This document shows, piece after piece, positions 45,020 through 57,031 of a DNA stretch of 64,000 nucleotides; within the stretch, counting starts at the first letter, position 1, and every line of letters starts with the position of its first letter. The notes under the pieces are model-generated. The model was not told the origin of the DNA and made no database searches. It saw nothing but the letters and a program-made list of their open reading frames with translations. Source of the DNA: Vicia villosa (lineage: Eukaryota > Streptophyta > Magnoliopsida > Fabales > Fabaceae). Position numbers and translations under genes: made by a program. The stretch spans positions 75,612,144 through 75,676,143 of the forward strand of contig NC_081181.1 of NCBI RefSeq assembly GCF_029867415.1, given 5' to 3'.

Positions 45020-47667
45020 ATTGAAGGATAGAAAAACACATAGAAATGGGAGGTTTGAATAAGTGTAGTTTTAAAACTCTTAGGATAAAAACAATTTGCA
45101 CAATGATTTTTATCCTGGTTCATTGTTAACTAAACTACTCCAGTCCACCCCCTTGGAGTGATTTACCTCACCTGAGGATTTAATCCACTAATCAACCATG
45201 ATTACAGTGGTTTTCCACTTAGATACTATCATACCCCAAAATTTTCCTATCACATTTTTTAGATATCTTGGCTCAAGCAGTCTCCTCAGGCTCATATGAT
45301 ATCCAATTGCAAGCATGTTCACTCTCCTCCTAAACAATGAAGACCAAAACTAGGGTTTTGTTTCTTTCCAAGAAAAATCCACTTCTGATACCTCAAGTGG
45401 ACTTCATGGTCCCTCATATGCCTCATAGTATCCTCAGGCCAAGTTTCAAGCTTTGATTCTTTAGACTGCTCAGTCAATTGCTCAAACGATCAATAATCGA
45501 CTGGTTAACCTAAAAGTCAAACTATGGACAAACTACAGTCAAAACTTCTGATTTTTGGTCGACATCCTCATTATGAAGTATAATTCATAATTTGATAAAG
45601 GATTGGTCATGATTCATCAAGAAAAGCTCCAAAATCATCAACAACCTGAGTTTCTAAATTAGGGTTTTTAAGGGAAAAGTCAACTAAACTTTGACCAGCC
45701 GTAACTTTCATATGGAACATCAAAAATTGCCTATCCAAAGTTCATTTTGAAGGAAATTTAATTCTCTACAACTTTGTCTCTCACATGCCAGGTCCAAAAA
45801 TTCTTCATTTGGAAGATATAAGCCAATACATTACAGGTCCCTCTAAAGGATCGCGAAAAAGTCATTTTTTCTCAAAGCTCATAACATGAACATGGAAGAT
45901 TCAATTGAGATGAAACCAAAAGGAGCCTTTAGAAGACATCTCCAGGTTTCCAAAAAGTCCTAAAACACCTTCATGTGATAATTATTGAATGAGTTATGAC
46001 TCGCACAAGTTGATCAATTTTGAGGAAATGCAGGAAACCCTTAATGAGGAATTTTGGTTTGTTAAGGAATGGGCCCATGTTTTTGTGTTATCCACGTGTT
46101 TCCAAACTCTTAGGAGGCCCATAAATCTATTTATATTTATTTTATGATATCTATTTCTTTTATTTGAGTTTATTTATTTAAATTCAAATAAAACCAAATA
46201 AAATTATAAATTAAATAACAAAAGATTATGAGTTTATTTTCAATCTTTTTTTTCTCAATCTAAAATTATCTTGGGACCCACAATTTAATCTCACATAATT
46301 ATTTTTGATTTTTATTCTTTTTATTTTTGAGTTTATTCATTTAAACTCAAAATTAAATCAATAAAATCATAATTTAATTGGCAAGATTATGTGATCAATT
46401 TTATTGTTCCTAGTTGATCCAATAACACGTGAAAGGAAAGATTGGAGAGAGATTGGACAAATTTATCAAGGTTTCATATGATTTAAAATGAAATATTTTT
46501 CAAGAATTTTTTCTTACCAATCAATCACATGGCTCTTTGCCTAAGTTATTAACCCTAAAAAAACATCTATAAATATTCACAATACCTCATGCATAAGGGG
46601 AGACGAAAAATTGGTCAAAAAACTAGGGTTATACGTTGCCAAATTTTCAAAGAGAAGTGAAAAATTCGTGTCCAATGATCTAGCCATTATCAAAGTCAAA
46701 TTGTTTCTCCATTGGTCTCCAGAGGCATCACAAACATGCCCAGGAGCGACTACGTTATCTCCTTATTTCCCAACCATCCGACAATTGTTGGAGTAGATCT
46801 AACGCCTACTAGTACGAAGCTCCACCGTGTACACTCCAGGACGCAACACACACAATCCCAGCACCAGGGATCGCCAAGATTCCCCGACTACGCGCCCCAT
46901 CAATCAAAAGCTAAGTTCTAATGTCCGTTCTTTTTAATTAAACATTTATTCTGCCTTATAAATAAATTAAGGTATGATTCCCACTCTCAATGAACTCCCT
47001 CATACACTCACCCACTATTATTTTCCTATTAATTTTCAGAATTGATCAGGGTTCGAGGAAGATCAAAGCATTCAAGAATTTTTGTTCTCTCTTATTTTTT
47101 TTGTTTTAATTCCCCCATCCTCGCAGGTGTTTATTTTAATAGCGTAGGATTTTTATTTTCCTGCCTTTAATTTCTGCAATTTTAAACTGCGTGGTTAGTA
47201 ATCTTAGGGAGTGCAAGCCTTTAACAGAATTAGAATAACTATAATTACAAGATAAATATTATCTGAACTAAACCACGTGATTGTTGAACCCACACACCTT
47301 TAGGGTAACCTCTCTTGTTACCTGTTTCCTTATTATCTGTTGCCTGTTGCCTCTAAGTATACAAAATAGTCAAAGTCCCTCGATTCCGAGGATACCTAAA
47401 GCAATGTTGCCTGTCGCCTTCAAAGTTATTGAAACTCCCTCGATGTTTCCTTATAAAATGATTGTCCCAAATTGCTAAGGTATCCTCGCATGATGCCTAA
47501 ACAGATAAAATGACTATTATATCCTTCCCTTAGACTACCTGCCCTCTTTATGGCATGGGACAGTCTTATGGCGAATGATAACTCGATGACCCTTCACATC
47601 CAATTGAAAGGCTTCCTGCCCTCTTATGGCATGGATAGATCCTTTCGCCTCGAAAAGCTAAAAGAAC

Positions 47668-48112
47668 TGTTGTGAATTCAATGCCAAGAACAAAATATAA
47701 ACCAAGGAATGAATAAAGGACAAGGAAGAAGAGGAACACAATAATTGGTTATAACCGTTATTCTTTTACTTTCTCTTCAAACAAGATTACAAGTTTACAA
47801 GAATAACAAATAACCTCTCTCACCCTAAATTAGGATTTGCAGCTTAGCAATGATGAGAGACTAGTATGCTATTTATAATAAAACCTAACATACTAACTAA
47901 TGGGCTTTTTCCACAAGGCCCATTACACAAGCCAACTTAATAAACAAGCTAACTTAACAAATTAGGGTTTAAACACTAAAACCTAATTTAACATGCTAAC
48001 AACCCTAGCATCTTCGACACAAGCATGTGAACAACCTTCGACTTCATGCTTAACCCTGTCGAACCAAGAAGCTACCATTCGGCCATACTAGAGTTCGATC
48101 CAATATCTCACA
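47668..48112 (-). repeat. 3' LTR of the Tnt1-like element
   Basis: 445 bases. On the minus strand it begins TGTGAGATATTGG and ends AATTCACAACA. Confidence 0.92.
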
Positions 48113-48156
48113 AATCTCCACCTTGGATCTAACTCTACAACATCAAGGGACACAAA

Positions 48157-51100
48157 CTAGCTTTCTTCATGCAGCTTTATCAACTGCATACAGTGGAAAA
48201 ACTTGCAACTCGGTAATGTCTTGGTGATCATATCAGCAGCATTGTCTTCAGTCGAAACCTTCAGCACTTGGACTTCTCCACGCTCGATTACTCCTCTGAC
48301 GAAATGCAGCCTCACATCAATGTGCTTAGTTCGCTCATGATAGGCTGAATTCTTCGACAGGTGTATTGCACTTTGACTATCACATTTAACAGTGATACCT
48401 CGACCTTGAAGTTTCAGCTCCTTCGCAAAACCTTCAAGCCACAATGCTTCTTTCACAGCTTCAGTTAATGCAATATACTCCGCTTCAATGGTTGATAGAG
48501 CAACAACCTTCTGAAGTGTTGCTTTCCAACTAATTGCTGTGCCAAACATAGTGAAAACATATCCAGAAATAGATTTCCTGGAATCCATACAACCTGCATA
48601 ATCAGAGTCGACATATCCTTCGATTACTGCTTTACCATCTTCACCCAAGGCTCCACCATAAATTAGGACTCTATTCAGAGACCCATTTATGTACCTTAAA
48701 ATCCACTTCAATGCTTGCCAGTGAGCCTTTCCAGGATTCGCCATGTACGTGCTTACAAGACTTACTGCGTATGCTATGTCGGGTCTAGTACAAACCATAG
48801 CATACATCAAAGAACCAACTATATTAGCATATGGGATGCTATTCATATAGGCTGTTTCCACATCAGTACAGGGACACTGATCAATACTCAGCTTGAATTG
48901 AGGGTTTGTTGGAGTCACAACTGGCTTCGAATTCGACATACCAAACTTTTCAAGAATCTTCCGTAGGTATGCCTCTTGAGATAAACATAACTTAGACTTC
49001 TTTCTATCTCTTCGAATGTCAATTCCAAGAATTCTGGAAGCAGCTCCCAGATCCTTCATATCGAACTCCTTATTGAGTTCAGCCTTCACCCTCATCACAT
49101 CTTCGACACTGTTGCTTGCTATGAGAATATCATCCACATAAAGCAGCAAAATAACAAATGAATTACCAGGTCGAAATCTGAAGTAAACACAGTGGTCGAA
49201 CTGACTTCTAATGAAACTTATGCGTGCCATGAACTTGTCGAATCTCCTATTCCACTGTCGAGGAGATTGTTTCAGCCCATACAAGGATCTCTTTAACTTA
49301 CACACATATTCTTCCTTCCCCTTTTCGACATACCCTTCAGGTTGCCTCATCAGGATCGTTTCATCTAGATCACCATACAAGAACGCAGTTTTCACATCCA
49401 TCTGTTCCAGTTCAAGATCGAACTGTGCCACCATGGCAAGCAGCATTCGAATGGACCTATGTTTCACAACAGGAGAAAACACATCATTGAAGTCGACACC
49501 TTCTTTCTGAGTGAAACCCCTTGCGACTAACCTTGCCTTATATCTTTTCGACGTCACTCCTACAATTCCTTCCTTAACTTTGAAAATCCATTTACAGCTG
49601 ACTAACCTTGCCCCAGCAGGTTTCTTGATCAGTTCCCAAGTGTGATTATCATGAAGAGATTTCATCTCATCATCCATGGCCTTCAGCCATTCAGTCTTAT
49701 TTTGACTCCTCATAACTTCCTTATAATCTCTAGGTTCATCATCAAGAACCTCACTGGCAGAGATTAATGCATAAGCTATAAGATCTGCATACCCAAGTCT
49801 CTGAGGTGGTTTGATGACTCTTCTCGACCTATCTCTCGGCAATAGGTAGTCATCGTCAGTTTCCTCAACTTCCTCAGCATCTTCTGCTTCTTCTTCGACT
49901 TCATCAGGGATATGCAATTCAGCATCAACATGCTCCACCTCAACAGGAATCTCTACCTGTTCTAGCTCTTCTGCACTTCGACCATCATCATCAGTTTTCT
50001 TGAAAGCCATTTCAACTTCATTGAAAATTACATCTCGACTGGTAATACACCTCCTGTGACCTGGCTCTAGGCACCATAGCCTATAAGCTTTGACTCCTTC
50101 AGGGTATCCCATGAACATGCATTTCAGAGCTCTAGGTTCGACCTTGTCTTGCCTAATGTGAGCATAGGCTACGCAGCCAAATACTCTTAGTTTGTCGAGA
50201 TCTGGTGGATGTCCCGACCAAACTTCTTCAGGTGTCTTCATATCTAACGCTGTCGAAGGACATCTGTTTATCAGATATGTTGCTGTCGAAACAGCCTCAG
50301 CCCAGAACACCTTCTTTAACCCCGCACTAGTCAACATGCATCTGACTCTCTCCAAAATAGTTCGATTAAACCTTTCAGCCAAACCATTTTGCTGTGGAGT
50401 ACCTGCAGTAGTTCTATGCCTTGCAATACCAGAGGCAGCACAAAAACAGTCGAATGCCTCATTGCAAAATTCAAGGCCATTGTCGGTTCTCAACCTCTTG
50501 ACCTTTCTGCCAGTCTGATTTTCAACCAGAGTCTTCCAACTTTTGAAATTCTCAAAAGTTTCATCCTTAGTCTTCTGGATGAATACCCATAATTTTCTGG
50601 AATAATCATCTACTATGGATAGAAAATACCTTGCTCCTGAATGTGATGGACACCTTGCAGGCCCCCAAAGATCAGCATGGATGTAATCAAGGGATCCATG
50701 TATTCTTTGTTTGCCTTTGTTGAACTTCACTCTGCAAGATTTTCCAAGTACACAGGGTTCACAAAACTTTAGCTTTTCGACTTTGTCTCCACCAAGCAGA
50801 TTTTGTTTCCCTAATTCGACCAAACCCCTTTCACTGACATGGCCCAATCTCATGTGCCAGATTTCTGTTTTCGACAAAGGTTTCGTGGATGCAACATTTG
50901 TCGAACCACTTACAACTTCAGCCTCAAGGGTATACAAGCCTTGTTTCTTCACGCCTCTCAAGACTTCCTTCGAACCCTTCATGACTCTTAGGATACTTTT
51001 CTCTCCTTGGAAAACATATCCTTTCTTGTCGAATTCACCAAGAGAAAGCAGATTTCTCTTCAAATCAGGAACATACCTGACTTCAGTCAACAACCTTATT

Positions 51101-51516
51101 GACTCATCATGGAGCTTGAATCTCACAGATCCAACACCTGCAATCTTGCAAGCCTTGTTGTTTCCCAGCAATACTGATCCACCATCTTGATCACATAATT
51201 CCTCGAACAAGTCTTTGTTTGGAGTCATGTGCCAAGTGCAACCTGAATCCATAATCCACTCCTTCTTAGAGTCACTGCTTGAAACCACAAGAACATCAGA
51301 TGATTCGAAATCATCTTGAACAATGGCAGCGTTGCCATTATCCTTACCTCCATGATATCTCAGGCGTTCAGGGAACACCTTTCTTGTGTGACCCTCCTTC
51401 TCACAATGGTAGCATCGAATGCCAGATGCTTCGCCACTGTAAGACTTCGACTGGCTTTTGCATTTCTTCTTGTCGAACTTACCATCCTTTCGTAAGAGTT
51501 TTCCTTTAGCGGCCAA
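48157..51516 (-). pseudogene. gag-pol of the Tnt1-like element, main open frame
   Basis: 1119 codons open, entered only after an in-frame TAA at 51517-51519, with no ATG at its start. Zinc knuckle at residues 35-48 (CYHCEKEGH..) has Phe where the fourth ligand Cys belongs. Then protease WIMDSGCTWHMTPN, GAG-pre-integrase MRLGHVSERG, integrase (HADLWGPA, RTDNGLEF, PQQNGLAERFNRT), reverse transcriptase (QMDVKTAFLYG, SLYGLKQSPRQW, LLLYVDDILIA) and RNase H (SDYAGCMDSRKS, ALSTIEAEYIAL). All catalytic motifs are present; only upstream stops and the knuckle change break it. Confidence 0.9.
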
Positions 51517-52110
51517 ACCTTAGCCAACAGTCAAAGGTTTATGCTCCTTTCGTTCATTCAAGTCCTTAGAGTACAAGGCTGATTGAACTTCTTCAAACGT
51601 CAGGGACTCCCTTCCATACAAGAGAGTTTCTTTGAAGTGAGCATGTGATCGAGGCAAAGAACACAATAGTAACAGCGCTTGATCTTCATCATCGATCTTC
51701 ACATCAATATTTTCAAGATCAAGAATCAGCTTGTTGAACATATCCAACTGCTCAACCAATACTTTGTCTTCAATCATCTTGAATGAATACAAAGCTTGCT
51801 TCAGGTAGAGTCGATTTACCAGCGATTTGGTTATATACAAACTTTCAAGTTTCACCCATAATCCTGATGCCGTCGTCTCCTTTGATACCTATCGGAGAAC
51901 CTTATCACCAAGGCTCAACAAAATTGCACTGTGTGCCTTCTCGATCATGGTTGTCTTCTCCGCTGCCGTCAATTCTGCATTCATGGCTGCCTCTCCCTTC
52001 AACGCTTCCAAACAACCCTGCTGAACCAGTAGGGCTTTCATCTTCAAGCGCCACAGACCGAAATCATTCACTCCGGTGAACTTTTCAATCTCATACTTTG
52101 TTGAAGGCAT
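51517..52110 (-). pseudogene. gag N-terminus of the Tnt1-like element, with two in-frame stops
   Basis: ATG at 52110 (MPSTKYEIEKFTG), 25 bases after the LTR. The frame stays open for 73 codons to TAG at 51889-51891, where relatives have a Glu codon. It continues in the same frame through VKLESLYITKSLVNRLYL to TAA at 51517-51519, then into the pol frame. Both stops are single-base changes. Confidence 0.88.
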
Positions 52111-52135
52111 CTTCTCCACGCTCACCGCACCAATT

Positions 52136-52580
52136 TGTTGTGAATTCAATGCCAAGAACAAAATATAAACCAAGGAATGAATAAAGGACAAGGAAGAAGA
52201 GGAACACAATAATTGGTTATAACCGTTATTCTTTTACTTTCTCTTCAAACAAGATTACAAGTTTACAAGAATAACAAATAACCTCTCTCACCGTAAATTA
52301 GGATTTGCAGCTTAGCAATGATGAGAGACTAGTATGCTATTTATAATAAAACCTAACATACTAACTAATGGGCTTTTTCCACAAGGCCCATTACACAAGC
52401 CAACTTAATAAACAAGCTAACTTAACAAATTAGGGTTTAAACACTAAAACCTAATTTAACATGCTAACAACCCTAGCATCTTCGACACAAGCATGTGAAC
52501 AACCTTCGACTTCATGCTTAACCCTGTCGAACCAAGAAGCTACCATTCGGCCATACTAGAGTTCGATCCAATATCTCACA
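52136..52580 (-). repeat. 5' LTR of the Tnt1-like element
   Basis: 445 bases; a CCTAAATT/CGTAAATT difference from the 3' LTR is the only one I noticed. The following primer site reads TGGTGCGGTGAGC on the minus strand, not the usual tRNA-iMet complement. Confidence 0.92.
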
Positions 52581-53857
52581 AGAACAAATTTCTAAACTTA
52601 GGGTAGTTGCTATTAATTGCTTGCCCTAAAATTCAAAACACTTTTCCCACTCTTTTTAAATCAAATTTAAAAAGACTACGCTTATTTACGAGCTAAAGTT
52701 GTTTTTTCAAAGTTTTTACTTTTCACACCTCCTTTTCAAACATTTCAAACAATACAAAAGTGAGCTAAGCAATTAAGAGCCCATGGAAAACCATGGATGC
52801 AAAGGGTGCCTTACACCTTCCCTTTGCATAACTTACCCCCCGAACTCAAAATACTTTCAAAAGGTCTTTTTTCTGTTCTTTTAGCCTTTCTATAAATTGG
52901 ATATAATAAAAGTCGGTGGCGACTCTTGCTTACCGCGAAATTTCTTTAAAAGTCAGTTCACCGTATTACAGATACCCTCTAAGTCTTCTAGAGTATTCTG
53001 ATCACACCTTGATCACTCTAGGAACCTTTTACAAATGAATGTAAAAACAAATTCTTACAAGAGTATTACAATGCTTCTTAGCAAGCTGTAATCACAACTG
53101 TGATATTTCTCATAATTTCTAAGCTTAAAATCTCACTAAGATATTACAATGAAGTGAGGTTGAAGATGACGTTTGATAGCTTTTGATTCAACAGCGTTTC
53201 AGCAAGTTTGAGCAGAGTTGTTTGCGTTAAGTATTGTAACCTTGCTTCTGATCAGAACTTCACTATTTATAGGCGTTTTGAGAAGATGACCGTTGGGAGC
53301 ATTTAATGCGTTGCGTGATCCGTACAGCATTGCATTTTAATGTTTCACTCTTTTTTCAACTACCTCGAGCCTTGCTTTTCCTGCTTTTACTGACTTTGCC
53401 GGTAATAGCTTCTAACGTTCCTTTTGTCAGTCAGCGTAGCCTTCCATCTTGTACTTGCTTCTGATATGATGTTTGTAGATACAACGTTTGAATTTCATCA
53501 GAATCAAACAGCTTGGTGCAAAGCATCTTCTTGTCTTCTGACCTTGAGGTGCTTCTAGCGTGATACCATGAGAAATTCAGTGCTTCTGCTTTTGATCTCA
53601 AGTTCTTCTGATGCTTCAGTAGACCATGTTCTGATTCTGCTTGACCATCTTATGATGTCTTGCCAAAGCATGTTCTAATGTTGCATGCTGAACCTTCTGA
53701 GTCAGTGCTTCTTGCGCTGATTTTGTGCATACTCTTTATGTGATTCCTAAAGTGGAAATTGCATAGGATTAGAGTACCACATTATCTCATACAAAATTCA
53801 TATACATTGTTATCATCAAAACTAAGAATATGGATCAGAACAAATCTTGTTCTAACA

Positions 53858-55922
53858 TCAACTACATACAATTTTGAGCCTAGATCCACTTGCCATTATG
53901 CAAGGGCTTCATATGCAATGTGTATCAACAATCCTAAGCATATTTATAGATTTAAATGAGAAATATGAATAGTTAAGAAACTTACCTTGAGCTTGTATAA
54001 AGCTTAGAAACCCACAGATCTTGATCCTTAAGCACGAATAAGATTAGTGTAATACGGTGAACCGACTTTATAGAAAAATATAAAGTCCTACGCTATTACA
54101 ATAAACACCTGCAGAGAAGGGGAAACAAAGGTAGAAAATAAGAGGGAGCAATAATTAGTATAAACATCCTTGAATGCCTTGACCTTCCTCGAACTCTTGA
54201 TCAACTCTGAAAGTCAAAAGGAAAATAAATAAGGGTTAATGTATTACAGATTCATTGACTATTGATGCAAACCTTATTTTAATTCAAAAGGAAAAAATTA
54301 AAATTAAAATGATATTTAAACAAAAAGAGAGTTAGGAACTTAGCTTTTTGTTCTAAACGCGCGTGGCTGAAGGATCTTGGTTAATCCTGAAAATTAGCCA
54401 CGAAGAAGAAATATGTTAGTGCATTAAAGATCTCAACAATTATAATGTAACATATCAAAAATTAAAATTGTAACAATTTTGGCAAACAAATGAACAGGCA
54501 AAACCCCAAATGAGTAGCAAGTTAACCAAGGTTAAAAGAAACAAGTAAAAACCTAGACCAGGGTTAATGGGCAACACCTACCAGTAAACCTAAGGCTATT
54601 AGGGTTTATAAATGAATCGAGGTTAACAAACCTAAAAAATTAATTATTGGTTTTCAACCTAATTAATTAATTGATTAAAAAATGTTCAACAAATAATATT
54701 TTTAATGTTAAAAAAACATTTATTTTTAAGATTATGAGAAAAATCGAATCTTCGATTAAATAAGTTCAAAGGTCAAGGACATATTATTTACCAAATAAAA
54801 GATATTTTATATAGTTTAAATAAATTAAATAAATATCAAAATAGAAACAAATAAATAATAAAAAAAGACTTATGTAATTAAAAAAAATAAATAAATAAAA
54901 AGTTAGAGGAACTTAGCTTCGAATCTGGTGTATGTATATATTGGAGGGTCCATGGTGGGGATTCACGCTGGGGCTCTTGGATCTGCTGAGAGCTGGATCC
55001 AAAGGTTGGACGTTGAGGGTGCATACTAGGGCGCATGAGACCGAATGCATTGGATCTCGTAGTAGGTTGATTCAGAAAATGTTGAAAAATAATTGAAGGG
55101 AGCCAAGGATCGAACCTGCCCCTTTATGCCTATTCACGCGAATCACTGCAACCATCCAACCACTATCCATTTGCTATTAGTGAATCAACTTAGAAACAAT
55201 ACATACATAAATCAAACAAAAATAAAAAGAGAAGTCAAACGGTCCACGCTAGGACCCCCTATGTCACGCATCAGCCAATCGTGAGTGGAAAGAAACGCCC
55301 AAGGTTAACTGCCACTAAAAACATCCCACGCATGAGTCCAACATTCCAAGAACTGTTCATCATTTTCTTTGTTGTTTTTGCTATGAATTTGCCTTCAATT
55401 TGTTACAGTTACTGTTTTACGATTTTTTTAGCTATTCCTATAAAATAAAAATTCAGAATTTACGATATAAACACATGATTTAGGAACCCAGATCACCTTA
55501 AAAACTTTCTATGGACTCAATGAGGCCATCGTTTTGCCTTGAAGCGTCCCATACGCGTGAATTCGAAGCTTCACAACTTCGAAGCCCTAACCATGGCAAC
55601 TTGTATCCTACACGTCAAAGCTCCAAAATAAGGGTTCCAACCTTCCCTAAAACAAATCATAAACTCAAAACAATCATCAAATCATATTTAAACATAACCA
55701 TATACGTAAAACGAAATTCAAGAAATGTGTGAAAAATATGAACAACATGCTATGGCGTTTTTGAATGCTTTATGACTCAACCATTGATATAGGCTTACTC
55801 TTTACCACCTTGGGAATGGAATAGAACACTTAGGAAGCTTTGAAATTTCTTGATGGAGGCACACGAAAATTTACCTATTCTTTGATATTTTTGAACCTTG
55901 GAACCCTAGTCTCTCCAATTCT
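53858..55922. other. Ogre-LTR-derived fragments without a gene
   Basis: From 54051, TGTAATACGGTGAACCGAC and GTCCTACGCTATTACAATAAACACC match, inverted, the LTR end and the 47090-47150 region of the 45227 element. The block is therefore an Ogre-like LTR piece in opposite orientation with internal deletions. 53858-54049 is unassigned. No credible coding frame. Confidence 0.5.
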
Positions 55923-55948
55923 TGTTCAGAACAATTCTTGTTCTAACA
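55923..55948 (-). repeat. Orphan copy of the SIRE-like LTR terminus
   Basis: TGTTCAGAACAATTCTTG then TTCTAACA nearly repeats the LTR end at 53832-53857. CCCTC and the interrupted tandem array follow directly. Confidence 0.7.
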
Positions 55949-56225
55949 CCCTCGTGTTGTGATTGGTTTGTTTTCCGACCTTCGTGTCGTGAGTTTCCAA
56001 CCCTCGTGTTGTGATTGGTTTGTTTTCCGACCCTCGAGTCGTGAGTTTCCAACCCTCGTGTTGTGATTGGTTTGTTTTCCGACCCTCGAGTCGTTAATGT
56101 CCGACTCTCAAGTCGTTAATGTCCGACTCTCGAGTCGTAAGTTTCTAAACATATCGTTTCCTTTCCGACCCTCGAGTCATGAATCTTTAACATGCTATTT
56201 TCTCCGACCCTTGAGTCATGAGTCT
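55949..56225. repeat. Tandem array of CCGACCCTCGAGTCG-type units, right part
   Basis: Continuation of the array cut at 27867. Confidence 0.9.
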
Positions 56226-56950
56226 CCAAGCAAGTGAATCTTTTTCATGCAGGCAAACTTGCTAGAATTATAGCCGGTAAGTCCCTATCTTACAGATAAG
56301 TTTGCTAGTACTATAGCAAATGAATTTTTTTACACAGGTGATCTTGCTAGCACTATAGCAAGTAAATATTTTATACATGTACGCTTGTCAGAACCATGGC
56401 AAGTGATCCCTATTGGTGCAGGTAAACTTGTCCGAACCATGACAAGTGACTCCTATTGGTGCAGGTAAGCTTGTCCGAACCAGGGCAAGTGACTCCTATT
56501 GGTGCAGGTAAGCTTGTCCAAACCAGGGCAAGTGACTCCTATTGGTGCAGGTAAGCTTGTTCGAACAAGGGAAAGTGACTCGTATTGGTGCAGGTAAACT
56601 TGTCTGAACTAGGGAAAGTGACTCCTATTGGTGCAGGTAAACTCGTCTGAACTAGGGCAAGTGATTCCTATTGGTGCATGTGAGCTTGCTAGAGCTATAG
56701 CAAATGATCTTTTTTGGTTACACAAACTACGATAGTAAGTGGGTTAGACCAACTGCGAAGACTTACTAGAACTATAGTAAGTGGGGTCATACCAACTGCG
56801 AAGACTTACTAGAACTATAGTAAGTGGGGCCATACCAACTGCGAAGATGTACTAGAACTATAGTAAGTGTGTTACCTACACACTGCGAAAGCTTTCTAGC
56901 ACTATAGCAAGTTAACTATCTTCTACACAACAAACTGCGAGTCGTCGCTA
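56226..56950. repeat. Hairpin-unit tandem arrays (about 43- and 44-bp units)
   Basis: About seven units with CTTGTCCGAACCAGGGCAAG plus TGACTCCTATTGGTGCAGG (56381-56690), then about four with ACTTACTAGAACTATAGTAAGT plus ACTGCGAAG (56727-56910). Every unit carries a short stem-loop. No gene. The setting fits the hypervariable tandem-repeat 3' UTR known from Ogre/Tat elements. Confidence 0.85.
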
Positions 56951-57031
56951 TTGATAGCTACGTTTATCCATCACGTTAGTCCCTCGACAGTGATCAAAGG
57001 GTTTTACAAAGGGTTATTCAATGGGGTTATT

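Larger units (their letters stand above)
47668..52580 (-). mobile_element. Tnt1/Tork-like Ty1/copia retrotransposon
   Basis: 4913 bases; LTRs 47668-48112 and 52136-52580, both 445 bases and almost identical. TSD AGAAC at 47663-47667 and 52581-52585. Minus strand: 5' LTR on the right, gag-pol, polypurine tract AAGGTGGAGATT beside the left LTR. Very recent, yet carrying stop codons. Confidence 0.94.
45227..52970. mobile_element. Ogre-like solo LTR, interrupted by a Tnt1-like copia
   Basis: Left end TATCATACCCCAAAATTTT, right end CACCGTATTACA, TSD GATAC (45222-45226, 52971-52975). The start is TA rather than TG, a point change compared with the inverted relative at 57814-61689. About 2.8 kb of LTR remains once the copia is removed. 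No internal region is present, so it formed by LTR-LTR recombination. Assignment to Ogre/Tat rests on remembered LTR ends and length. Sequence outside the copia has no gene. Confidence 0.75.
27868..53857 (-). mobile_element. SIRE-like Ty1/copia retrotransposon, minus strand, split by two later insertions
   Basis: 3' LTR 27868-28954, 5' LTR 45022-53857 (1087 bases after removing the 45227-52970 insertion and its duplicated GATAC; the other LTR is also 1087). PBS 45008-45019, polypurine tract 28955-28969. Interior is interrupted at the CTTTC site by 34252-43916. gag and pol are recognisable but carry stops and frameshifts, so this is a dead older copy. The left flank GCCTC has no match right of 53857, but CCCTC follows a duplicated LTR end at 55948. 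Confidence 0.88.
45022..53857 (-). repeat. 5' LTR of the minus-strand SIRE-like element, interrupted
   Basis: LTR sequence at 45022-45226 and 52971-53857, with 7.7 kb of younger DNA between. The two parts join to 1087 bases, matching 27868-28954. Confidence 0.88.
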
